Source: Cyanophora paradoxa
Taxonomy: Eukaryota; Glaucocystophyceae; Cyanophorales; Cyanophoraceae
DNA: 55,535 bases
Assembly (NCBI GenBank): GCA_004431415.1
Contig: QPMI01000690.1
Location: 1 to 55,535 of the forward strand
Direction: 5' to 3'
Each line of letters starts with the position of its first letter. The stretch's first letter is position 1. The notes under the pieces were generated by a model that was not told where the DNA came from, searched no databases, and saw nothing but the letters and a program-made list of their open reading frames with translations. The translations under genes were made by a program, and so were the position numbers. Below, piece by piece: positions 20,228 through 29,247 of the stretch.

Positions 20228-20823
20228 TCAAGTGCTAGAACTCGATCGATATCCAGATCTAGCTCGAAATTGACTTTGTCATGTGAATATTTGTATACGT
20301 AGCCTGGATGATTTTCCGCAGAAACTTGAAATATCGCTAGCCATGATATCGATCATGATCATGAATTTGAATATAGATTAATATATTCATCTGGAGCAGA
20401 TCCTAGCTATAGTTATGACGAGTCAGTTGAATAAACAAATCTAAAGCTCACGATGAAGACTCTGAGATGAAAACTACGATATGCATATGGCAGCGCATCT
20501 GCAGCGATCGCGATACATGTATACCGTACAGGCATGATTATGGACAGAGGGACGCGCCTAAAAGGACGCGCCGGCCCGCGCCTCATGGCATGTACACGGT
20601 CAGCCCTCTCCGCAGAAATTCGAATCCGTGACCATCGAGGTGGACGACGCCTAGCTATAGCTCCTTGAGAGTATAGTTGAACATCGCAGGCCTATAGCTA
20701 GGTGCGCGCGCACCGGCTGCGAAATTTTCAGACGTCTCACGGGGGATTCGAAAATTCGTATTCACAGCCCAGGCCATGTCCACGCACACTCATATTGCCT
20801 AGACCATCGCAGCGCGTCGAGGC
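20228..20823. other. AT-rich intergenic region rich in palindromes
   Basis: No gene seen. Many GATC, ATCGAT, GATATC, CTAG and TCATGA palindromes, and an ATTAATATATTCAT stretch near 20375. Base composition is clearly unlike the neighbouring genes. Confidence 0.5.
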
Positions 20824-23283
20824 ATGGCATCTGCAAACTCGCCCCCCAGCCGCGATCGCGATCGCGATCGCGATGAAGAGAAAGATCTAGATCCGGGTTC
20901 CGGATCCGGAGCGAGCGCGAGGGGGCGGTTGCTGCCCTCGCCGAGCTCGGGGGGCGGGTCCAGGCCCCCTTTCGACTCCCGCCCCGCCAAAGTCCAACTT
21001 CCAGCGTACCTGAGCGTGGGGAGGGACCCGGCCCTCGCCTTTCGCCCCTCGTGCGCGCGATGCCAGGTCGAGCGGGTCCCACCCCCATCGTACATGCTTC
21101 CCTGCGCCGTCTCGCGCATCTTGGACCGCACCGGGCCTCGAGCTTGAACGGATCGCTCGAGGCGCACCCCCGCCCACGTTCGAGGACCTCCGAAGCTGCT
21201 CAGGAAAAGCCTGCATCTGCGTCACCTGCGCGATCAATCTGGTGGCCGCGGCCGCGGCCGCCCCCGCCCCCGCCCCCGTGTTCAAGTGCCCCGCCTGCGG
21301 GGAGGACCACCGCGCGCCGGACGAGCTCCTGAGCTCGTCCCGTATCGACGCCTACCTCGCCTACGCGTCCTTTATCGAGGACGGAAACAACCCGCAGGCC
21401 TGGATCGCCTCCGAAATTATCGGGAGGCAGGCGCTGGCCTCGGTGTTTGAGCACGTGGCCCACCTGGCGCTGGAGGCGGCGCGGGCAAAGGAGACCCCCG
21501 CGATCCCGATCGCGAGCGCTGCCCCGCCCCCCCCGGGCCCGGCCGGCCCCCCGGCCTCGACGTTGACGTTGGCGCCGGCGCCGGCGTCGACGTCCGCGGC
21601 AGCGCGAGCCGGACCCGGCACGTCGCGCCCGGACACCGACCCCGCAGCCGGAGAGGGTCCGAGCGGCCCGTCGGAAGGGAACCCGGCGCCGGCGCCGCCC
21701 GGGCCCGGTACCGCGGCCGGTGCGGGCTCGAGTTCGAAAAAGGGCAAGGAGCCGGCCCTGCACGCGCAGGCGCCCGCGGCCGCCCGGCCTCCCCGCCGGC
21801 AGAGGGCGATCGCGAGAGCGAGGCCAAGGGCGAGGCCGGCGCCGGCGCCGGGGCGAGCGCCAGGGCGGGCCCGGGGCTCCGAAAGCGCCCCGATCGCGAG
21901 GGGCAGGTCCCCTCGGGCGCGACGCAGGCGGGCACCCCCAGGAGGGGGCCCCTCCAGGGCGAAGCGCCAGCGGAGCAAGTGGGGCTCGGGGAGGACGGAG
22001 CGCAAGCCCTACGAGAGCGACAAGCTGGTCAAGGTCCTCTACACGGCCTACACGTACCCCGCCGAGCTCGATCGCGACGCGGATGGGCCAGAGGACGGGG
22101 CAGGGGCGCCGGCAGAGGGTTCGAGCTCGCGCTCGGGCTCGGGCTCGGAGCTCGGCGATCCCGCCCCCGGTCCGTCCGCGGCCGGCCGTGGCCCGGCGGG
22201 CGCCGGGCCCTCTGCGGGCCCCTCTGATTCCGGCAAACGCAAGCCTCCGAATTCTCCGGCTGCCGCGGCCGCCGCCGCCGGCTCCGATTCCGGATCCGGG
22301 GAAATCTCAGAGTCCGACGCGGGCTCCCGCGCCGGGAGTCCGGATCCGCGCGATGCGGAGCTGGCCGAGGCGTGGAGCAAGGCCTACGCGGCGGCCGTCC
22401 GGTTGGACTCGGAGGCGTCGTCCGAGCGCGACGGGGGGGAGGCCGCGGGGGGGGACGAGCTCGAGAGCGCGGGGAGCGCCTCGCAGGAGGGGCAGGAGGA
22501 GGATCCGGAGAGCCTCCCCGCCTACGAAAAGGGGCTGGCCGTGGGCGTGGACGTCGCCCTCGTCGGCCGCCGCCTCGACGCGAATCCGCAGGCCCGGGCG
22601 GCTCTGCTCGAACGCGTTCAGAACCTGGGGCGGGAGAGAATTCGGGCGCTCGTCCTCGTCGCCGCCGCGGTCCTCGGGGCGTACGAAAAGTACAGGTGGG
22701 CGCGCGGGATTTCTGTCCATTCTTTCTGCCCGCGCAGGCGGCCGATGGGGGCGGGTGCGGGGGCGCAGGGACTCGCACGGGAACAATCGAAAATTGTGGG
22801 GGTACTGGAGAAAGGAGCACATCGAGACAAAGTACAACTCGATTCTCGGTTCGTTTAAATTTCGCGAGCTCGGGGCGCCGGCGGCGCTCCTGTTGCGCGT
22901 GGCCGTGGGGCCGGACTCCCCCCCGCTGACCCTGCAAGCGTGCACCCGTTTGCGCAGAGGCGGTGGGATTCCGGCTCGAGCTCCCGGCACAGAGAACCGA
23001 GATTTACACCGATCTCAAGAATCTGGCAGAGACGATGCGCAGATTCCCCGGCCTCTGCCGGGTCTCTGGGTCCGGCATCAGTCCGATCGACTTTCTGTCG
23101 ACCGTACCCCTGCTCAAAACCGCCGACGCCGAGGGCGCGAAGCGCGTCGCTGCGCGGGTGAGCGACGAGGTCCGCCGCGCCAAGGGGTACGCGTTCGACG
23201 AGTCGGTGCTCGAGCTGGGGGCCCCTGCAGCCGGCGGCGAGGAGGGGGAGGGCGACGCGTCATCCTCGGAGGCGGGGGGGTAG
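20824..23283 (+). CDS. Zinc-binding (RING-like) low-complexity protein, three exons
   Basis: About 774 residues. Exons 20824-22695, 22769-22898 and 22960-23283; introns 22696-22768 (GTGGGC...GCGCAG) and 22899-22959 (GTGGCC, GCTGACC branch, GCAGAG acceptor). One extra G near 21128 must be ignored. With this model the length is an exact multiple of three. The N-terminal third has CARC, then CSGKACICVTC and CPACGEDH, the spacing of a RING or treble-clef zinc fold but with GK where a RING has GH. The middle is Pro/Ala/Gly/Ser-rich with basic and acidic blocks. The C-terminal 200 residues are compact (LWGYWRKEHIETKYNSILG; FRLELPAQRTEIYTDLKNL) but match no family I recognise. It sits between TFIIB and the Skp1-like gene on the same strand; a transcription role is possible but only inferred. 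Confidence 0.65.
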
Positions 23284-23684
23284 GGGGGATTCTGGGGAGC
23301 TCCCCGGCCTGCGCACGCGGGCGCCGTAATTTCGAATTCGGAGCTCCCCTCTCGGACGTCGACCCGCCCGAGCTCCTGCGCCCAAGCCTCGGACCGCTGC
23401 ACGTGGTGACTTTATTTGTAAAATCTAGACCGCTGCACGTGACAGCGGGCGCTGCACCCCAGCTCTTCATCTTGATCGCGATTCGATAACTGCTCTGATA
23501 CCATCTTGATACTCGCCGAGAGTCGAGCTCGGGTAAAAGTCGAGCCAGAGAAGAGTAATATTTAATATTAAATTTCGCATATACACTGAATGCTCCGCGG
23601 ACAAATTTCATGGCCGCGCTTAAAGGATGCCTAGGTCAGAGACTCGGAGATCGTCCAATCGTCCGGTACCCGGTGACAAGCACG
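23284..23684 (+). promoter_or_regulatory. Intergenic region with TATA-like box at 23619-23626
   Basis: AT-rich near 23550-23610 (TAATATTTAATATTAAATTT). CTTAAAGG at 23619-23626 lies about 60 bases before the chosen ATG at 23685. Confidence 0.5.
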
Positions 23685-24410
23685 ATGGAAACTTCGACGG
23701 GCCCGCGGCCGCCAATTCATTTGCATTTGCCGATTCATAGCGCGAATTTCGCCGCGAAATGCTTGACCGCGAGCCCGCGCGATCCCGAGGTCGACGGCGA
23801 TCCTCGAACTCGTGCGCGTGATCACGACGGGTTCGGGGGCGGTTGCCGGGAGGGTTCAGAGGGGTCCGAGTCGGGGACGGGGACCGGGGTGGCGGCGCCG
23901 GCGGCTCCGGCGCCTGGCCATGCATATGGGCCCTGCTTCGCGGCGCGCTGCGCCCCGGACGGCGAGCGGGTCGATCTCTGCGACGCCCTCGTGCGGCAAT
24001 CCATCCTGCTGGCGTCCCTGTCCGAGTGCAGCGACGTCGGCCTGGGCGGCGCGCTCGAGGCCACGCCCGTCGATCTGCCGGCGACGGCGGACACCGTGAG
24101 GCTCGCCAACGCGGCGGCGTCGGGCGCCTGGCCGCCCGATCCAGTCCCGCTGCCCCTCTATTTCTCGCTCATCGACCTGCTCCAATTTTTGGACGCTTAT
24201 GCGGGCCCGCTCGGCCTCCAGGTCGTAGGGCGGGCCGCGGCCGAGGCGTCCCGGATCGACATCAAGACGCTCCTGCGCGCCCTGGACGCGCGCTGGGCTC
24301 CGCCCCGAGCCCGCCCCGGCGCCCGCGACCGCGGGGCCCCCGGCCCGCGCTCGCGCAAGCGACCCAGGTCTCCGATCGCGAACCCAGCAGATCTAGATCT
24401 AGAGGCCTAG
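23685..24410 (+). CDS. Skp1/BTB-like protein (tentative)
   Basis: 241 residues from ATG 23685; the frame is open from 23610, but the TATA-like box favours 23685. After a 75-residue disordered start, the order DGERVDLCDALVRQSILLAS, an ATPVDLPATAD stretch, then PLPLYFSLIDLLQFLDAYAG and a Leu-rich helix resembles the Skp1/elongin C POZ fold (strand with DGE, helix with SxLL, LP before the next helices). Skp1 links F-box proteins to cullin ubiquitin ligases, which would fit the RING protein of the same element. The tail is basic and ends in repeated GATCTAGATCTAG codons. The assignment rests on layout, not on strong motif identity. Confidence 0.4.
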   Translation: METSTGPRPPIHLHLPIHSANFAAKCLTASPRDPEVDGDPRTRARDHDGFGGGCREGSEGSESGTGTGVAAPAAPAPGHAYGPCFAARCAPDGERVDLCDALVRQSILLASLSECSDVGLGGALEATPVDLPATADTVRLANAAASGAWPPDPVPLPLYFSLIDLLQFLDAYAGPLGLQVVGRAAAEASRIDIKTLLRALDARWAPPRARPGARDRGAPGPRSRKRPRSPIANPADLDLEA

Positions 24411-24540
24411 GGGCGAGGGGCCGGGCGCGGCCTCGAGACCTAGGCCTACACAGACATCCGTTTTATATATAGCTAGCTTTTTTATTATACATTGGGAGCG
24501 CGCGATTCTACGAACTTCCGAACCGCATGCGCTCGAGCAC
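24411..24540. other. Short spacer with AT-rich end
   Basis: Contains TTTTATATATAGCTAGC followed by TTTTTTATTATACAT near 24460-24492, possibly a 3' end signal for the upstream gene. No gene. Confidence 0.3.
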
Positions 24541-25310
24541 GAGTCTCCCAGAGGGAGAAGAAGGGGGTACAGGCCAAGAGGGAGGGGGAAGTATCAGGGG
24601 GGGGGAATTCGTGGCGGTGGGGAGGGGGCGAACGGTTGCAAGGGGGGTACAGGCGGTCTCGCATGGGGTTCTGGATCTTCTAACGGGGGCGAGGCGAGTT
24701 TCCAAAAGGCGGGGCAGGGGCGTGTGTGAAGGGGTACAGCGCGCGACTCGAAGCGTCTCCCCCTAGAGGGGGGCGTGGCGAGTTTCCAGAGGGGGGGGGG
24801 GTAGGGGGTACAAGGGGAATTCGAGCGCGACCACAATGCAGACTAGGATCGCTCCCTCCATCCTTGGAACAGGAACCCTTCCGGGGCGAACGGTTGCAAG
24901 GGGGTACAGGCGGTCTCGCATGGGGTTCTGGATCTTCTAACGGGGCGAGGCGAGTTTCCAAAAGGCGGGCAGGGCGTGTGAAGGGGTACAGCGCGCGACT
25001 CGAAGCGTCTCCCCCTAGAGGGGGCGTGGCGAGTTTCCAGAGGGGGGGTAGGGGGTACAAGGGGGAATTCGAAGGCCTCGCCGCACCCTAGCTATAGGAG
25101 GGCCGGGGCGAGTTTCCAGAAGGCTCGGAGTGGGTGTGCGGGCGCCCTCGAAATTAAAGGTACATCCTCTGGGGTGGACGTGGTGAGTTTCCAGGGGGCG
25201 AGGCGTGAGGAAGTAAGGGGTGGAGATTTCGAAGGTTAGCACCCTCTTTATCCAGCTATAGCTGGGGGAGCACGGCGAGTTTCCAGAGAACGCGCGCAGG
25301 CGCGGGAGAT
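24541..25310 (+). repeat. Degenerate repeats carrying the GCGAGTTTCCA core
   Basis: About seven units of 80-90 bp with GGCGAGTTTCCARA, GGGGGTACA and AGCGCGACTCGAAGCGTCTCC. A block around 24640-24795 (GGTACAGGCGGTCTCGCATG and on) is repeated near 24900-25040, a ~255-bp duplication. No coding signal. Confidence 0.75.
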
Positions 25311-25374
25311 CTTTGCGGGCCGTGACACCTAGAACTCACCGTCTCGCTCATACTATGATATCCCGCGTCTCGGC

Positions 25375-25965
25375 CCCAGCTGGAAACTCGCCCGCTCCCC
25401 TCAGAGCCTCCGCCCCTTGCTGGAAACTCGCCCCGCTCCCCTCAGAGCCCCCGCCCCCAGCTGGAAACTCGCCCCGCTCCCCTCAGAGCCCTCCCGCCCC
25501 CCAGCTGGAAACTCGCCCCGCTCCCCTCAGAGCCCTCCGCCCCCCAGCTGGAAACTCGCCCCGCTCCCCTCAGAGCCCTCCCGCCCCCAACTGGAAACTC
25601 GCCCGCCCCCCTTAGAGCCCTCCCGCCGCAGCTGGAAACTCGCCCCGCTCCCCCTCAGAGCCCTCCCGCCCCCAGCTGGAAACTCGCCCCGCCCCCCTCA
25701 GAGCCCCCCGCCGCAGCTGGAAACTCGCCCCGCCCCCCTCAGAGCCCCCCGCCGCAGCTGGAAACTCGCCCCGCCCCCCTCAGAGCCTCCCGCCCCCAGC
25801 TGGAAACTCGCCCCGCCCCCCTCAGAGCCCTCCCGCCCCCAGCTGGAAACTCGCCCCGCTCCCCTCAGAGCCCCCCCGCCGCAGCTGGAAACTCGCCCCG
25901 CTCCCCCTCAGAGCCCTCCCGCCCCCCAGCTGGAAACTCGCCCCGCTCCCCCTCAGAGCCCGAGG
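25375..25965 (-). repeat. Tandem array of about 14 units of ~43 bp
   Basis: Unit: CAGCTGGAAACTCGCCCC followed by GCTCCCCTCAGAGCCC and a C-rich tract ending CCCCCAG. The core is in the opposite orientation to the preceding array. Five more units are at about 26470-26680. Open frames through it translate the repeat (ETRPAPLRA) and are not evidence of a gene. Confidence 0.9.
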
Positions 25966-27180
25966 TGCCGGCGGGGCCGTGACGAGAAACTAGAAGAGAG
26001 GGGCGGGGGAGGGGGGGGGGCGACCTCGCCGGATTGCTCATACCCCGCCCCGCGTCCTGGCCCGCCTCTACCCCCCCCCCTCCCCCTTCCCCCCTCCTCC
26101 CCCCTACCCCCGCTCCCTGAAACTCCCCTGCCCCCCCCGGCGCTCGCGCTAGCCCGCGCGCAGCAAGCGTTCTTCGAGGCTCTTCAGCGCTTGTGCATTT
26201 GGTCAGCGCGCGAGCGGCGCGCGGGGGGTACGTCGCCTCTGGCTTCGATCCTTGCGTACCCCCGAGTCCATCGCCGCCGGCGCGCTTGGCGGAGCTCGCG
26301 ATCGCGGGGCGAGGCGCGGCCCGCGTTCGATATTCAGATGGCCACCGCGCCGCCCACTCCCCACGCTGCGGCGCCGGGCCCAGCGCGACTCGAAAGGATC
26401 TGCAGAGGGGTATGAGCACGCCGAGGGGCCCAGGGGGGCCGAGAGAGACCGCCTACCCTTAGAGCCCTCCCGCCGCAGCTGGAAACTCGCCCCGCCCCCC
26501 CTCAGAGCCCTCCCGCCCCCAGCTGGAAACTCGCCCGCCCCCCTCAGAGCCCTCCGCCCCCCAGCTGGAAACTCGCCCCGCTCCCCTCAGAGCCCCCCGC
26601 CGCAGCTGGAAACTCGCCCCGCTCCCCTCAGAGCCCTCCCGCCCCCAGCTGGAAACTCGCCCCGCTCCCCTCAGAGCCCGAGGTGCCGGCGGGGCCGTGA
26701 CGAGAAACTAGAAGAGAGGGCGGGGGAGGGGGGGGGGCGACCTCGCCGGATTGCTCATACCCCGCCCCGCGTCCTGGCCCGCCTCTACCCCCCCCTCCCC
26801 TTCCCCCCTCCCTCCCCCCCTACCCCCGCTCCCTGAAACTCCCCTGCCCCCCCGGCGCTCGCGCTAGCCGCGCGCAGCAAGCGTTCTTCGAGGCTCTTCA
26901 GCGCTTGTGCATTTGGTCAGCGCGCGAGCGGCGCGCGGGGGGTACGTTGCCTCTGGCTTCGATCCTTGCGTACCCCCGAGTCCATCGCCGCCGGCGCGCT
27001 TGGCGGAGCTCGCGATCGCGGGGCGAGGCGCGGCCCGCGTTCGATATTCAGATGGCCACCGCGCCGCCCACTCCCACGCTGCGGCGCCGGGCCCAGCGCG
27101 ACTCGAAAGGATCTGCAGAGGGGTATGAGCACGCCGAGGGGCCCAGGGGGCCGAGAGAGACCGCGTACCCCCGCCGCGCA
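25960..27180. repeat. ~714-bp tandem duplication
   Basis: GAGGTGCCGGCGGGGCCGTG occurs at about 25960 and 26678, and GGGGTATGAGCACGCCGAGG at about 26407 and 27121. Each copy contains 43-bp units, a C-rich tract and about 330 bp of less repetitive sequence (AAGCGTTCTTCGAGGCTC to GGATCTGCAGAGGGG) with no clear gene. The right copy ends just after the histone H3 stop codon. Confidence 0.8.
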
Positions 27181-27200
27181 GGAGACTGCAACTGTCCTTC

Positions 27201-28265
27201 TTACATGTCGCCCCGGAGCCGGCGGGTAAACTGAATGTCCTGCCCGGGATTTGAGCGGCCCGTGGATTTGAGCGGCCCGTGGGGGTGGCGGCCCGGGGCG
27301 CGGGGCGATGGGCGCGGGGCGCGGGCCGGGCCCACCTTGGCTGGATCGTGATCCGCTTGGCGTGGATGGCGGCGAGGTTCGCGTCATCGAGACGGTTCAC
27401 GAGAAACTGCGCCCGCAGTCAGGTCAGGCGGGCGCCCGGGAGCGAAGGGGCGGGGAAGGAGCGGGCGCGCACGGCCTCGGCGGCCTCGCGGAGGCACTCG
27501 ATGGCCTCGCGGCGCCAGCGCAGCTCGATATTACCCTCGCCTTCGGCCGCCTTCTTCTCCTTCATGACGTCCTGCCCGATCTCCCTGACCTGCGGCCCGT
27601 GACGCGGGGGGCCGGGCGACCGGAGCGGGCCGGCGCACGAGGCGGGCAAAGCCGGCGTAGCTGATGAGCGCGTTCGTGGTCTGCACGGTGGCGGTGAGCC
27701 GTCTCGGCCGCTCGTACGGCGGGGGCGCGCGCGGAGCCGACGTGCCTTCTGGTACTTGCGGATCTACGGGAGGAGGGAACTGTCCGTCGGGCACGAGCGA
27801 GGGGATCGAGAGAGGCGAGGCGCACCTCGCGAAGTGCCACGGTGCCTTTCAAGACGCCCCGCCAGGTCGCCGGACCGGCGCACGCGTCAGGAATCAGCGG
27901 CGGGGGCGGGGCGGCGGGCCCGGGGGGCGCGTGGGGCGGCAGGGAAACGACCGGGGCGGTAGCGGTGAGGCTTCTTGACCTGGTGACGATGACCAAGGTG
28001 AGCAGAGGCCGGCGCGTGTGCGCGGCCCACGGCTAGCAGTGGCCCCGGGATCCCACGCACCCCGCCGGCCGCGGGCGCGCTCTTGCGGGCGGCCTTGCTC
28101 GAGAGATTCTTCTTGGCGGGCGCGTCCGCGAAGCGCTTGCGAGGAGCCTTCTCTCCCGTGCCCTTCTGACCCTGCGAGCACGACGACGTCGTACGCATCG
28201 GCGGCGCCGGCGCGCGGCGGGACGGCGGCCGGGAGAGAGCTCACGGTGTGCTTCACCCTGGCCAT
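27201..28265 (-). CDS. Histone H3, nine exons
   Basis: Exons (minus): 28265-28245, 28171-28061, 27979-27952, 27845-27826, 27763-27746, 27680-27639, 27589-27473, 27406-27336, 27239-27201. Eight introns of 49-106 bases; all are GT-AG except the fifth (27681-27745), which reads GC-AG. Coding length is 467, one short of 156 codons; one missing C before the eighth intron explains it. Residues align end to end with H3: MARVKHT start, KAPRK, KAARKSAP, VKKPHRYRPG, TVALRE, IRKYQK, FARLVREIGQD, LREAAEAFLV, NLAAIHAKRIT and DIQFTRRLRGD before the stop. About 155 residues against the usual 136, with an insert in the tail after APRK and another between QD and the second helix. Lysines matching K4, K9, K14, K18, K27, K36 and K37 are present. 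No other core histone is seen in the window. Divergent first helix (TTNALISYAG). Confidence 0.9.
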
Positions 28266-29247
28266 CGAGACGCGCTAGAGTGTGGCTGGAGAGCGTGCGA
28301 CGCGCGCCCCATCCTCGACGCCGGTGGACCCTTTTCTGCGCGACCACCGCGCGCTCGAGTGACAGCGATCGAAGCTGCGGGTCGCTGGATGCGCGGGAGA
28401 TGGCGCGGCCGCGGAGCTGGGCATGTGCATACGAGCAGGAAGAGATATCGATACCCGCGGAGTCGAACCCGCGTGCCTGAAATGCTTGGCTCGTGCGCCG
28501 AATTGGCGTACCCCAGTGAAACCGAATTGGCGTACCCCAGTGACTAGGACCCCCAGGGCCGTTGATAGCCGCGGGCACGCGGCCCGAATCCGATTTCGCG
28601 GTCGCCGCCCCGGCAGGCATCGATTCCCATACAAGGGCACCGGGGTACGGGCGGGACCGAAACTTCGATCCGCTGGGCACCCACCTCCAAATCGGCACCC
28701 TCGCCACCGATTTACTGCTAAATATCACGCTTAGTGCGGATCCACGGATCCTCGTTTATCAAGCAAAACGGATTTCAAAAAGTGCCATACCGGACGTACC
28801 CCCCGTGAAGTAGGGGTTAGATGAATTAATGGACCCGCACTAACACCGCGCAAGACGTCGGGGGGGCCCCTTCTAGCCCCTGGTATTTTTAGTGCGGCAT
28901 AATGACCCGGTCCTGGGACCCTCGATCACGACTTCCGGGGGAGCCCCTTCCCTAGGAGAGGGGGGAAAGACGCGAGCAAGCGAGCCGGCGACGCCGGATT
29001 CGTGCACTACGCTCCCGGCTGCGCTAGTAGCGCGCTTGCAGCCGGCAGCGGGCGAGCCGGTGCGGCGGTGGGGCGAGATCAAATCGAGAGCGACTCCTGA
29101 TCACCGAATCGGTGACTCACGAGTCGCTATGGGGGGGGGGGTACAGCTAGCCGTTGGCGCGGGGGCCCCGGCGGGCGCCCTTAAAGAGATCCCGGGAGCG
29201 GCTCGAGGCTCGGGGATGGCAGAGGGGCGCGCGGGAACGCCCGTGGG
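28266..29247. other. Intergenic region with short repeats and a TATA-like box
   Basis: GAATTGGCGTACCCCAGTGA is duplicated directly at about 28499-28542. TTAGTGCGGATCC near 28731 and its near-inverse GGACCCGCACTAA near 28832 form a dyad, with a third TTAGTGCGG near 28887. CCTTAAAGAG at 29179-29188 is a possible TATA box for the next gene; an out-of-frame ATG at 29216 opens a short upstream frame overlapping the main start. No gene otherwise. Confidence 0.45.

Noticed and set aside
20824-23283. Viral late transcription factor 3 (VLTF3) homologue
   Set aside because: The N-terminal zinc ligands and compact C-terminal domain made me consider it, but I cannot match the conserved C-terminal signature.
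25375-25965. CRISPR array
   Set aside because: Units of ~43 bp are contiguous with no unique spacers, and the setting is eukaryotic.
28440-28500. tRNA-like T-arm (GGGTTCGACTCC on the minus strand)
   Set aside because: The T-loop sequence is good, but no matching acceptor strand, D-arm or anticodon arm is found at the required distance.
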